Assembly: GCF_021341785.1 (NCBI RefSeq)
Contig: NZ_JAJTTF010000007.1
Span: 1-64,000, forward strand
DNA length: 64,000 nt
Reading direction: 5' to 3'
From: Microbacterium sp. Au-Mic1
GTDB taxonomy: Bacteria; Actinomycetota; Actinomycetes; Actinomycetales; Microbacteriaceae
Shown here: positions 20,907 through 30,239 of the stretch, piece after piece
Layout of the letters: each line of letters begins with the position of its first letter
How positions within the stretch are numbered: position 1 is the stretch's first letter
The notes under the pieces: generated by a model
What the model was told of the DNA's origin: nothing
Database searches by the model: none
The model's input: only the letters and a program-made list of their open reading frames with translations
Translations under genes and position numbers: made by a program

Positions 20907-21905
20907 GTGACCAGCACCACCGCCACCCAGGCGATACTCATCCGATCCGCACGGTCGGGCAGCCCCTGGCTGTCCTTCCTGGTCCGTCGCGGAGGTCTCT
21001 TCGTCCTGTCGGTCTGGGTGCTGGTCACGGCTGCCTTCCTGATGATCCACCTGGTGCCGGGCGACCCCGTGCGCGCCGCCCTGGGACTGAACGCCCCCGT
21101 CGCCCTGGTCGAGGCGCGTCGAGCCGCACTCGGCCTGGACCAGCCGCTGATCGTGCAGTACCTGCACTACCTCGGCAACCTCTTCACCGGCGACATGGGC
21201 GTCTCGATGCTCACCAATCAGCCCGTCTCGGACATCATCGCGACCCGCCTCCCCGCGACGCTGCAGCTCGCGCTTCTCGCCGTGCTGGTGGTGCTGCTGG
21301 CCTCGGTGCCGATCGGCGTCACGATGGCGGTCGCGACGCGCGGCGGCCGCCGGCGCGGACTCGAGCTGAGCTTCGCGGTCGTGACCGTGGTGCTCGCCGC
21401 GATCCCCGAGTTCCTCCTCGCGGTCGGGCTCGTGTACCTCTTCGCCGTCTCGCTCGGCTGGCTCCCGATCGCCGGCGCCTCCGGACCGCTCTCCTTCGTG
21501 CTTCCCGTGACCGCGCTCGCGATCGGTCCGATCGCGGTGTTCTCCCGCCTGATCCGCGTCGAGGTGCTGAGCGTGCTGGGGCAGGACTACATCCGCACCG
21601 CCCGCGCCAAGCGACTGCTCCCCCGTCGCGTCTACACGCGCCACGCGCTCCCCAACGCGATGACGTCGACCCTCACCCTCACCGGGCTGCTGCTGGCCGG
21701 CATGGTCACCGGCACCGTCCTCGCGGAGAACGTCTTCGCCTGGCCGGGGCTCGGCACCATGATCGTGCAGTCGATCCTGACCAAGGACTACCCCGTGGTG
21801 CAGGCGATCGTCCTGGTCTACGGCATGGGCGTGCTGCTCGTGAACCTGGTGATCGACATCGCCCTCGCCGTCCTCGATCCGCGCTCCACGATCAAGGAGG
21901 CCTGA
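20907..21905 (+). CDS. Peptide ABC transporter permease (DppB-like)
   Basis: The 332-residue permease has the N-terminal DppB helix after a basic segment and the EAA loop region (DYIRTARAKRLLPRRVYTRHALPNA) that docks to the ATPase. About six membrane helices are visible. Translation starts at a GTG with GAGGA eight bases before it. The stop overlaps the next start by one base. It pairs with the permease half of the fusion protein to form the channel. Confidence 0.92.
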   Translation: MTSTTATQAILIRSARSGSPWLSFLVRRGGLFVLSVWVLVTAAFLMIHLVPGDPVRAALGLNAPVALVEARRAALGLDQPLIVQYLHYLGNLFTGDMGVSMLTNQPVSDIIATRLPATLQLALLAVLVVLLASVPIGVTMAVATRGGRRRGLELSFAVVTVVLAAIPEFLLAVGLVYLFAVSLGWLPIAGASGPLSFVLPVTALAIGPIAVFSRLIRVEVLSVLGQDYIRTARAKRLLPRRVYTRHALPNAMTSTLTLTGLLLAGMVTGTVLAENVFAWPGLGTMIVQSILTKDYPVVQAIVLVYGMGVLLVNLVIDIALAVLDPRSTIKEA

Positions 21906-23851
21906 TGTCCGCCGCAGCCACGATCAAGAAGGTCGTCCGCACCCCACTCGGATCCGTCTCACTGGCCCTCGTGCTCCTCCTCGTGCTCGTGGCTGTGCTG
22001 GGCCCGCTGGTCTGGGGCGCGCAGGCGGAGCAGATCGACCCGACCGCCGCCTACCGCGCCCCGAGCGCGGCCCACCTGCTCGGCACCGACGCCCTCGGCC
22101 GCGGCGTGCTCGCCCGCGTCATGGTCGCCACACGCCTGTCCCTGGGCCTCGCGATGGCCGCGGTGCTGATCGGCGTCGTCGCGGGGACCGTGCTCGGCAC
22201 GGCCCCGGCGGTGCTGCCCCGGTGGGCGGGCCGCATCCTCTCCACGTTCGTCAACATCGCCGTCGCCTTCCCCGGGCTGCTGCTGGCGCTGTTCCTCGCC
22301 GTGATCTTCGGCGTGGGCACCGTCGGATCGGTCCTCGCGATCGGCTTCGCGATGGCCCCGGGCTTCGCGCGCCTGACCCAGACCCTGTCCGCGGCGATCG
22401 CCGGGCGCGACTTCATCGCCGCGGCGCGGGTGGCGGGCGTGTCGCGCTTCCGCGTGCTGCTCCGGCACGTCCTGCCCAACATCGGCGAGCCGCTCATCGT
22501 CAACGCGACGATCAGCGCGGGCGGCGCGCTCCTCGCCTTCGCCGGCCTGTCCTTCCTCGGGCTGGGCGTGCAGGTGCCGGCGTACGACTGGGGCCGGCTC
22601 CTCGGCGAGGGCCTCAACCGCATCTACCTGAACCCCGCCGCCGCGCTCGGTCCCGCCGCCGCGGTGGTGATCGCGGGACTCGCCTTCAACCTCCTCGGCG
22701 AGACCGCCGCCGCCGCCCTCGGCGGCCGGAACGCACGGCGCCCGCGCCGCCTCCCTCAGACCGCCCCCACGGGCGTCCCCGCGCACGCGCAGGTCGTGAA
22801 CGATGACCTGGTTCTCCTCGTCGACGACCTGCGCGTGTCCTTCCCCGCAGCGGACGGCTGGGTCACCCCGGTCCGCGGCGTGAGCTTCTCGATCTCCCGC
22901 GGCGAGGCGATCGGCGTCGTCGGCGAGTCCGGATCCGGCAAGAGCCTGACCGCACTGGCCGCGGCGCAGCTCATCGAGCGCCCCGGTCACGTGGACGCGG
23001 CCCGGCTCGAGTTCTGCGGCACGCCGCTGCTCGACACCCCCGAGCGGACGCTGCGCCCCCTGCTCGGCACCTCGCTCGCGATGGTGTTCCAGGATCCGAT
23101 GACCTCGTTCAACCCCACCCGCCGGATCGGCTCGCAGCTCGCGGAGGCCGCCACGGAGCACCAGGGCCTCCGCCGCACGGCGGCGATGGAGCGGGCGATC
23201 GAGCGGCTCAGGGCGGTGCGCGTACCGGCAGCCGAGCGCCGTGCACGTCAGTTCCCGCACGAGTTCTCCGGCGGCATGCGCCAGCGCGCGATGATCGCGA
23301 TGGGCCTCATGAACCACCCGCGGCTCATCATCGCGGACGAGCCCACCACGGCGCTCGACGTCACCGTGCAGCGGCAGGTGCTGCAGCTGCTCGCGGGCGT
23401 GCGGCGCGACACCGAGGCCGCGATCCTGCTGATCAGCCACGACATCGCCGTCGTCGCTCAGACCTGCGATCGCGTGCTCGTGATGTACGCGGGACGCATC
23501 GTCGAGGATCTCCCCGCGAACCGGCTGAACGACAGCGCGCGTCATCCCTACACGCGGGCGCTGCTCGACGTCGTGCCCGAGCTCGACACCGACCGCGACG
23601 CACCGCTGCGGATGATCCCCGGCCGTCCGCCCGCGCCGGGGGCGTTCCCCGCCGGCTGCGGGTTCGCGGACCGCTGCCCGCTCGCCTCCGCGCTGTGCCG
23701 GGAGCAGGATCCCGCGCTCGTCGACGCCGGAGACGGGCACAGGGTGGCGTGCTGGCACCCGATCGACGGCGATCTGCCGGTCGCGGCGGTGCCCGCGATC
23801 ACGACGGCCGTGCCGGTGCCCGAGCTCGAATCCGAGGAGGCCGTCCGATGA
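21905..23851 (+). CDS. Fused permease (DppC-like) and ATPase (DppD-like)
   Basis: This 648-residue protein joins two transporter subunits. Residues 1 to about 275 are a DppC-type permease with the N-terminal helix, LLGTDALGRGVLARV motif and EAA loop (DFIAAARVAGVSRFRVLLRHVLPN). After a linker of about 25 residues comes an ABC ATPase with Walker A GESGSGKS (about 339-346), signature SGGMRQR, Walker B IIADEPT and the C-terminal oligopeptide motif FADRCPLAS. The ribosome site AAGGAGG precedes the ATG. Such fusions are known in some bacteria; it fixes a 1:1 ratio of the two parts. There is no frameshift or stop at the junction. Confidence 0.92.
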   Translation: MSAAATIKKVVRTPLGSVSLALVLLLVLVAVLGPLVWGAQAEQIDPTAAYRAPSAAHLLGTDALGRGVLARVMVATRLSLGLAMAAVLIGVVAGTVLGTAPAVLPRWAGRILSTFVNIAVAFPGLLLALFLAVIFGVGTVGSVLAIGFAMAPGFARLTQTLSAAIAGRDFIAAARVAGVSRFRVLLRHVLPNIGEPLIVNATISAGGALLAFAGLSFLGLGVQVPAYDWGRLLGEGLNRIYLNPAAALGPAAAVVIAGLAFNLLGETAAAALGGRNARRPRRLPQTAPTGVPAHAQVVNDDLVLLVDDLRVSFPAADGWVTPVRGVSFSISRGEAIGVVGESGSGKSLTALAAAQLIERPGHVDAARLEFCGTPLLDTPERTLRPLLGTSLAMVFQDPMTSFNPTRRIGSQLAEAATEHQGLRRTAAMERAIERLRAVRVPAAERRARQFPHEFSGGMRQRAMIAMGLMNHPRLIIADEPTTALDVTVQRQVLQLLAGVRRDTEAAILLISHDIAVVAQTCDRVLVMYAGRIVEDLPANRLNDSARHPYTRALLDVVPELDTDRDAPLRMIPGRPPAPGAFPAGCGFADRCPLASALCREQDPALVDAGDGHRVACWHPIDGDLPVAAVPAITTAVPVPELESEEAVR

Positions 23852-24885
23852 GCGAGCTGCGCTTCGATCAGGTGAGCGTGCGCTACGGCACCCACCGCTC
23901 CGGCCTCACCGCCGTCGACGATGTGAGCCTCGTCGTCCCGTCGGGCTCGGTCGTGGGCCTCGTCGGCGAATCCGGATCCGGCAAGTCGACGCTCGCCCGC
24001 GCCGCGATCGGCCTCGCGCCGATCAGCGGCGGCGCGATCACGCTCGACGGTGCTGACGTGCGCGCGCTCCGCCGACGCAGGCCCATCCAGATGGTCTTCC
24101 AGGATCCGTTCTCCTCCCTCGACCCGCGGATGAGCATCGGCGAATCGATCGCCGAGGCGCTGCCCCGCAGCCTGCGCGGCGGCGCGGCCCGGCGCGCCAG
24201 AGTGGCGGAGCTGCTGGAGATGGTCAGTCTCGACGCCGAGCGCGCCGGATCCCTCCCGGCGGCGCTCTCCGGCGGTCAGCGCCAGCGCATCGCCCTTGCT
24301 CGCGCGCTCGCTGCGGATCCCGAGGTCGTGATCGCCGACGAGATCACCTCGGCGCTCGACGTCTCGGTGCAGGGCTCGGTGCTCAACCTCGTCCGCGAGC
24401 TGCGGCGGGAGCTGTCGCTCACGATGCTGTTCATCTCGCACAACCTCGCCGTGGTCCGGTACCTCAGCGATCATCTCGCCGTGATGTATCTCGGCCGCAT
24501 CGTCGAGTTCGGTCCGACCGAGCAGGTCCTCGCCGACCCGCAGCACCCGTACACGCAGGAGCTGCTGGCCGCCGCGCCGACCCGCAACGGCGACCTCCTG
24601 CGCACGGGCGGCGTCTCGACCCTCGACGCCGAGCCGCCGGACCCGCACTCCCCGCCGAACGGGTGCCGCTTCCACCCGCGGTGCCCGATCGGGCCCTCCG
24701 TGCATCCGGATCGCGCGGTCTGCCGCACCGTCATCCCGGTCCTGCCCACGGGCGTCCGCGGCGCCTCGTGCCACTTCTCGGCCTTCGGCGCCGAGCCGTC
24801 GGCCACCGCTGTGCCCGGCGCCCAAGAGGCAGCCGGCCTTTCGGCGGGCACGACAACATGCGCCGTCCCCGTGCGGACACAGTGA
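23848..24885 (+). CDS. Peptide ABC transporter ATPase (DppF-like)
   Basis: The second ATPase subunit, 345 residues, has Walker A GESGSGKST near residue 40, signature LSGGQRQR, Walker B VVIADEITSALD and the C-terminal cysteine motif FHPRCPIGPS. Its ATG overlaps the fusion gene's TGA (ATGA). Together with the ATPase half of the fusion protein it powers import. Confidence 0.92.
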   Translation: MSELRFDQVSVRYGTHRSGLTAVDDVSLVVPSGSVVGLVGESGSGKSTLARAAIGLAPISGGAITLDGADVRALRRRRPIQMVFQDPFSSLDPRMSIGESIAEALPRSLRGGAARRARVAELLEMVSLDAERAGSLPAALSGGQRQRIALARALAADPEVVIADEITSALDVSVQGSVLNLVRELRRELSLTMLFISHNLAVVRYLSDHLAVMYLGRIVEFGPTEQVLADPQHPYTQELLAAAPTRNGDLLRTGGVSTLDAEPPDPHSPPNGCRFHPRCPIGPSVHPDRAVCRTVIPVLPTGVRGASCHFSAFGAEPSATAVPGAQEAAGLSAGTTTCAVPVRTQ

Positions 24886-24910
24886 GTACCGACCACCGAT
24901 TGGAGTCCGC

Positions 24911-27900
24911 ATGAACCGCCCCGCGACCGTCGACGACCTCCTCGCCATCGCCTCCCCCGAGCAGCCCGCCCTCTCCCCGGACGGCACGCGCGTCGTGTAC
25001 GCGCTGCGCACGACGGACCGCGACGCCGACCGCGACCTCCGATCGCTCTGGCAGGTCTCCACCAGCGGAGGCGGGCCCGAGCGGCTCACCCGCGGAGACG
25101 CCGACACCACGCCCGTGTGGAGTCCGGACGGATCCGCACTCGCGTTCCTGCGCGCCCAGCAGGGCCCCGCACAGCTCTGGGTCCTGCCCGCGTCCGGCGG
25201 CGAGGCCCGCGCGCTCACCGACCTGCCGCTCGGGGCCGGCTCCCCGCAGTGGAGCCCCGACGGCACGCGCATCGCGTTCGCCGCGCCGGTGGACAGCGCG
25301 GCCCTGCCCGGCGAGAGCGCCGAGACGATCCTCGCCCGCCGTTCCGCCCCGACCGTCGCCGATCGTCTCGGGTACAAGGCCGACGGTGCGGGCCGGCTCG
25401 GCACGCTCGTGCAGCAGCTGCACGTCGTCGACGTCGCCACCGGGGCCGTCACCGTGCTGACCCGCGGCCGCGCGCACGCCTCCGATCCGTTCTGGTCGCC
25501 CGACGGATCCCTGCTCGCATACTCCTCCGCGCCGGACGACGACGCCGATCTCACTCTGCGCATCCAGGTCTTCGTCACCTCCTCGACCGACGCAAACAGC
25601 GCCCCCGTGCGGGTGAGCGCCTCCGGGGTGCAGGCCGGCGCCGTCGGCTGGAGCGCCGACGGACGGCACGTGCTCGCCGCCGGCCGCAATGACACCGAGG
25701 TCGGCAACGCGGATCTGCTGCTCTTCCCGCTCGCGGACGGCGCCCCGACGAATCTCACCTCAGGGCTCGACCGCAACGTGATGCCCGGCGGTCCCGGATA
25801 CCCCGGCGGCATGCCGCAGCACGCCGCCGACGGCGCGCTCGTGTTCTGCCTGCGTGAGAACGGTTCCTCCCACCTCTGGCGCATCGCGGAGGACGGCTCC
25901 GCCGCCCGCGCGCTCGTGGACGGCATGGCGAACGTCTCGGGGCTGTCCGTCGCGGGCTCGACCGCCGCGATCGTGCGGTCCGGCCCCGACTCCTTCGGCG
26001 AGGTCGTCCTCGTCGACCTGACCGACGGCACGACCACGGTGCTCACCGCGTCGCCCGACCCCGGGTTCGATCTCGTCCCCGCCGAGGAGCGGAGGTTCAC
26101 GATCTCCGACGGCACCGTGGTCACCGGATGGCTACGGCGGGATCCGAACGCCTCCGGCCCGCTCGCGCTGCTGCTCGACGTGCACGGCGGACCGCACAAC
26201 GCCTGGAACGGCGCGGCCGACCTGGTCCATCCCTACCACCAGGTGCTCGCGAGCCGCGGCTGGGCGATCCTCACCCTCAACCCACGCGGCAGCGACGGCT
26301 ACGGGGACGCGTTCTTCCGCGCCGTGGCCGGCGGCTGGGGCGTGAGCGACGCGAACGACTTCCTCGAGCCGATCGACGCTCTCGTCGCAGAGGGCATCGC
26401 GGATCCGGCCCGCCTCGCCCTCACCGGATACAGCTACGGCGGGTTCATGACCTGCTATCTCACCTCGCGCGACGACCGCTTCGCGGCCGCCGTCGCCGGC
26501 GGCGTCGTGACCGACCTGTTCTCGATGGGCGGCACGTCCGACATGGGCCACTACCTCTCCGCGAAGGAGAACGGCGGCCTGCCGTGGCGCGACGAGGCTC
26601 TCATCTCGGCGCAGTCCCCGTTCACCCACGTCGACCGGGTCACCACGCCGACCCTGATCCTGCACGGCGCGGAGGACGACCGCTGCCCCGTCGGTCAGGC
26701 GGAGCAGTGGTTCACTGCGCTGCGCGAGCGCGACGTGCCGACGCGCCTCGTGCTGTATCCCGGCGGCTCGCACCTGTTCCCGCTGTCCGGTCCGCCCTCG
26801 CACCGGGCCGACTTCTCCCGACGTGTGATCGACTGGGTCGAGCAGTACGCCCCCGCCGCCGGCCGCCCTGTGCGCGCGCGACTGGACGCGCGGCACTGGC
26901 AGCAGCGGCTCAGCACGCTCGCGGCCGCGCACAAGGTGCCGGGTGCGACGCTCGGCATCCTCCGTCTCGGCGAGGATCCCGTGTTCGCCCGTCACGGCAT
27001 CCTGAACGTGCGCACCGGAGTCGCCACGACGGATGACTCCCTGTTCCAGATCGGATCCATGACCAAGGTCTGGACGACCACCGCGATCATGCGGCTCGTG
27101 GACGACGGCGTGCTCGATCTCGACCGACCGGTCGTGGAGTACCTTCCCGAGTTCCGCTCGTCCGAGGACGAGATCACGAGGACCGTGACCCTCCGTCATC
27201 TGCTCACCCACACGAGCGGCATCGACGGCGACGTCTTCACCGACACCGGTCGCGGGGACGACGCTCTCGAGAAGTACGTCGGCATCCTGGACGGCGTCGC
27301 GCAGAACCATCCCATCGGCGCCACCATGTCCTATTGCAACTCGGGATTCGTTCTGGCCGGACGGGTGATCGAGAAGGTCACCGGAAAGACCTGGGACCAG
27401 GCTCTGCGGGACCTGGTCATGACGCCGCTCGGCCTCGAGCATTCGGCGACGCTGCCCGAGGAGGTGCTGCTGCACAGCGCGGCCGCGGGCCACACCGAGA
27501 TCCTCGACGACGGTCCGAAGCTCGCCCCGGCCTGGATGCTGCCCCGGGCGATGGGACCGGCCGGGCTGGTCTGCTCCACGACGGCCGACGTGCTCGCCTT
27601 CGCGCGCATGCACCTCACCGGCGGCCTCGCCGCGGACGGCACCCGCGTGCTCTCCGAGCGCAGCGTGGCGCGCATGCAGCAGCGCGAGGTCGACATGCCG
27701 AACCCGTACACGCTCGGGGACGCCTGGGGCGTCGGCTGGATCCTCTTCGACTGGAACGGACGGCGGCTGTACGGCCACGACGGCAACACGATCGGCCAGT
27801 CCGCGTTCCTGCGCGTGCTGCCCGACGAGGGCGTCGCGGTCACCCTGCTGACGAACGGCGGAGGCGCGCACGACCTCTACCTCGAGCTGTTCGAGGAGAT

Positions 27901-28246
27901 CTTCTCGGAGGTCGCCGACGTGCATCTCCCCGAGGAGCTCGCTCCGCCCGTGGATCCCTTCGTCGCCGACTTCTCGGAGCTGTTCGGCACCTACGACCGC
28001 GCCGGGGTGCGGGCGGAGGTGCTCGACTCGGATGCCGGGCTGAGGCTGCGGACGACGGTGACGGGACCGCTCGCGGCACTGCTCCCGGATCCGGTCGAGG
28101 AGCACGCGCTGATCCCGGTGCGGGAGAACGAGTTCGTCGTCCGGCCCGAGGGCACGCAGGCGTGGAACGCCGTGGTCTTCTACCGCCTCGCCAGCGGCGA
28201 GCAGTACCTGCACTACGGCGTGCGCGCGGCGCCGAAGGTCTCGTGA
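24911..28246 (+). CDS. Fusion of S9 prolyl-oligopeptidase-type peptidase and S12 serine hydrolase
   Basis: One 1111-residue frame encodes two complete hydrolases. Residues 1 to about 390 are WD/TolB-like propeller repeats (SPDGTRVV, WSPDGS), and 390-650 are an alpha/beta hydrolase with Ser508 in GYSYGG, Asp589/590 in GAEDDRCP and His621 in GGSHLF, an S9 acylaminoacyl/dipeptidyl peptidase. From about 660 to the end is an S12 domain with Ser716-Met-Thr-Lys719, Tyr808 in SYCNSG and His956 in GHDGNTIGQ, ending in YLHYGVRAAPKVS. No signal peptide is present. Both active sites look intact. The fusion suggests one enzyme trims L-residues and the other D-residues from the same peptide; that is inference. 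The ATG has GGAG eight bases before it, 25 bp after dppF. Confidence 0.88.
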   Translation: MNRPATVDDLLAIASPEQPALSPDGTRVVYALRTTDRDADRDLRSLWQVSTSGGGPERLTRGDADTTPVWSPDGSALAFLRAQQGPAQLWVLPASGGEARALTDLPLGAGSPQWSPDGTRIAFAAPVDSAALPGESAETILARRSAPTVADRLGYKADGAGRLGTLVQQLHVVDVATGAVTVLTRGRAHASDPFWSPDGSLLAYSSAPDDDADLTLRIQVFVTSSTDANSAPVRVSASGVQAGAVGWSADGRHVLAAGRNDTEVGNADLLLFPLADGAPTNLTSGLDRNVMPGGPGYPGGMPQHAADGALVFCLRENGSSHLWRIAEDGSAARALVDGMANVSGLSVAGSTAAIVRSGPDSFGEVVLVDLTDGTTTVLTASPDPGFDLVPAEERRFTISDGTVVTGWLRRDPNASGPLALLLDVHGGPHNAWNGAADLVHPYHQVLASRGWAILTLNPRGSDGYGDAFFRAVAGGWGVSDANDFLEPIDALVAEGIADPARLALTGYSYGGFMTCYLTSRDDRFAAAVAGGVVTDLFSMGGTSDMGHYLSAKENGGLPWRDEALISAQSPFTHVDRVTTPTLILHGAEDDRCPVGQAEQWFTALRERDVPTRLVLYPGGSHLFPLSGPPSHRADFSRRVIDWVEQYAPAAGRPVRARLDARHWQQRLSTLAAAHKVPGATLGILRLGEDPVFARHGILNVRTGVATTDDSLFQIGSMTKVWTTTAIMRLVDDGVLDLDRPVVEYLPEFRSSEDEITRTVTLRHLLTHTSGIDGDVFTDTGRGDDALEKYVGILDGVAQNHPIGATMSYCNSGFVLAGRVIEKVTGKTWDQALRDLVMTPLGLEHSATLPEEVLLHSAAAGHTEILDDGPKLAPAWMLPRAMGPAGLVCSTTADVLAFARMHLTGGLAADGTRVLSERSVARMQQREVDMPNPYTLGDAWGVGWILFDWNGRRLYGHDGNTIGQSAFLRVLPDEGVAVTLLTNGGGAHDLYLELFEEIFSEVADVHLPEELAPPVDPFVADFSELFGTYDRAGVRAEVLDSDAGLRLRTTVTGPLAALLPDPVEEHALIPVRENEFVVRPEGTQAWNAVVFYRLASGEQYLHYGVRAAPKVS

Positions 28247-29379
28247 TGGCGGCGCAGGCCCGCATCGCGGAGGCTCCTGAGGTCTCCCCCGACGTGATCG
28301 TCGCGGACATCGGCACGCTGGTGCGCTGCGAATCGCCCTCGCACGACGGGGAGGCGCTCCTGCGCAGCGCCGAGGTCACCGCGGCACTCGGCGAGCGCGT
28401 GCTCGGCGCCGCTCCCGAGCGCATCGTCATCGACGGCACGCCCCATCTGCGCTGGCGGTTCGGCACTCCCCGAGTGCTGCTGCTCGGACACCACGACACG
28501 GTGTGGCCGAGCGGATCCCTCGAGCGTCTCCCGTTCGGCGTCGAGGACGGCGTCCTGCGCGGGCCGGGCTGCTTCGACATGAAGACCGGCGTCGTGATGG
28601 CGCTGCACGCGGTCGCCGCGCTCGACGACCGCGAGGGCGTGAGCATCCTCATCACGGGCGACGAGGAGCTCGGATCGCCGTCGTCGCGCGCCCTCATCGA
28701 GAGCGAGGCGCGCGGCTGCGCGGCCGCTCTCGTGCTCGAGGCCTCGGCCGACGGCGGCGCGGTCAAGGTGGCACGCAAGGGCGTCTCGGTCTACCGCGTG
28801 CACGTCACCGGACGCGCCGCGCACGCGGGCCTCGAACCCGAACGCGGGGTGAACGCCTCGGTCGAGGCGGCCCACCTCATCCTCTCGATCGCAGCGCTGG
28901 GCGATGACGAGGCCGGCACGACGGTGACGCCCACGCTGCTCCGGGCGGGCACCGCCGGCAACACGGTGCCCGCGGAGGCCGAGTTCACCGTCGACGTGCG
29001 CGCGGTCACCCGCACCGAGCAGGACCGCGTCGACGCGGCGCTGCACGCCCTCGGCACGACCCTTCCCGGCGCCCTGGTGCGCATCGAGGACGGCCCGCGG
29101 AGCACGCCGATGGAGCGGAGCGCCTCCGCCGGCCTGTTCGCCCGTGCGCGCGCGATCGCGGACGAGCTGGGCCTGGCCCCGCTCGAGGGCGTCGCCGTGG
29201 GCGGCGGCTCGGACGGCAACCACACGGCCGGCATCGGAGTGCCGACGCTCGACGGCCTCGGCGCGGTCGGCGGCGGTGCGCATGCCGACGACGAGCACGT
29301 GATCGTCGACATGATCCCCGAGCGCATCGCCCTGGTGCGAGAACTCATCGCGGACGTCCTGACAGGAGGCGGAAGATGA
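28246..29379 (+). CDS. M20 metallohydrolase, candidate L-N-succinylamino acid desuccinylase
   Basis: This 377-residue enzyme has the M20 metal and catalytic motifs in order: GHHDTVWP, GPGCFDMKTG, TGDEELGS, a Glu in LEAS, and HADDEHV near the end. It resembles carboxypeptidase G2/ArgE-type enzymes. In the D-to-L amino acid pathway a hydrolase of this family removes the succinyl group from the L-isomer, and the gene order here (M20, GNAT, racemase) fits that role. The ATG at 28246 shares one base with the upstream TGA; a GTG three bases earlier is an alternative. It overlaps the GNAT gene by four bases. Confidence 0.85.
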   Translation: MAAQARIAEAPEVSPDVIVADIGTLVRCESPSHDGEALLRSAEVTAALGERVLGAAPERIVIDGTPHLRWRFGTPRVLLLGHHDTVWPSGSLERLPFGVEDGVLRGPGCFDMKTGVVMALHAVAALDDREGVSILITGDEELGSPSSRALIESEARGCAAALVLEASADGGAVKVARKGVSVYRVHVTGRAAHAGLEPERGVNASVEAAHLILSIAALGDDEAGTTVTPTLLRAGTAGNTVPAEAEFTVDVRAVTRTEQDRVDAALHALGTTLPGALVRIEDGPRSTPMERSASAGLFARARAIADELGLAPLEGVAVGGGSDGNHTAGIGVPTLDGLGAVGGGAHADDEHVIVDMIPERIALVRELIADVLTGGGR

Positions 29380-30239
29380 CCATCATGGGAACCTCCATGC
29401 AGGAGACCGCGGCCGCCGCGAGTGCCGCCGACGCCGCTGCGGCGGAGGCCGGAATCGAGATCCGGATCCTCTCCCGGGTCGAGGAGTTCGCCCAGGTGAC
29501 CGCACTCTTCCGCGGCATCTGGACCGCGGCGGGCGACCGCGCGCCGGTCAACGTGGAGACGCTGCGCGCGCTCTCGAAGGCCGGCAGCTACGTCGGAGGG
29601 GCCTACGAGGGCGATGAGCTCGTGGGCGCGTGCTTCGGCTTCTTCGCGGCACCGGAGCGGCGCGCGCTGCACAGTCACATCGCGGGGGTCTCCGCGCGCA
29701 TGCGCGGACGGAACGTGGGCTTCGCGCTCAAGGTGCACCAGCGATCCTGGGCGCTCGAGCACGGCCTCGACGAGATCTCCTGGACGTTCGACCCGCTGAT
29801 CAGTCGCAACGCCTACTTCAACCTCGTGAAGCTCGCGGCCACGCCGACGGGATACCTCCGCAACTTCTACGGTCAGATGAGCGATGCGCTGAACGGCGCC
29901 GACGACACCGATCGCATGCTGGTCACCTGGTATCTGCACGATCCGGCGGTGTCGGCAGCCTGTCGCGGCTCCGCCCCCGCGACGACGACAGGGCCGGCCG
30001 ACACGCTGCTCGGCCGGGAGGACGACACGATGCCGGTCGTGCGCGAGACCTCGGCCCGGCTCGTCCGCGTCTCGCTCCCCCGGGACATCGAATCCCTCCG
30101 TCGCACGGATCCGGAGCTCGCCACGCGCTGGCGACTCGCCGTGCGCGCGACCCTCGGCGACCTCATGGACGACGGAGCGCGCGTGCTCTCCTTCGATCGC
30201 TCCGGCGCCTACACCATCGACAGAGGAGAAGTGCAATGA
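29376..30239 (+). CDS. GNAT-family acyltransferase (COG3375-like), candidate D-amino acid N-succinyltransferase
   Basis: The 287-residue protein is a long GNAT variant. LVGACFGFFAAP and SHIAGVSARMRGRNVGFALKVHQRSWAL form the acyl-CoA pyrophosphate-binding region (residues about 84-128), followed by WTFDPLISRNAYFNL, typical of the COG3375 group. In the known pathway a member of this group transfers succinyl from succinyl-CoA to the D-amino acid. Starts at 29376 (ATGA overlap) or at the ATG 15 bp later are both possible. It overlaps the racemase gene by four bases, so the three enzymes are made together. Confidence 0.82.
   Translation: MTIMGTSMQETAAAASAADAAAAEAGIEIRILSRVEEFAQVTALFRGIWTAAGDRAPVNVETLRALSKAGSYVGGAYEGDELVGACFGFFAAPERRALHSHIAGVSARMRGRNVGFALKVHQRSWALEHGLDEISWTFDPLISRNAYFNLVKLAATPTGYLRNFYGQMSDALNGADDTDRMLVTWYLHDPAVSAACRGSAPATTTGPADTLLGREDDTMPVVRETSARLVRVSLPRDIESLRRTDPELATRWRLAVRATLGDLMDDGARVLSFDRSGAYTIDRGEVQ

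Noticed and set aside
23548-26199. Very long minus-strand open frame
   Set aside because: It lies fully opposite the ATPase and S9-S12 genes and encodes no recognisable domain.
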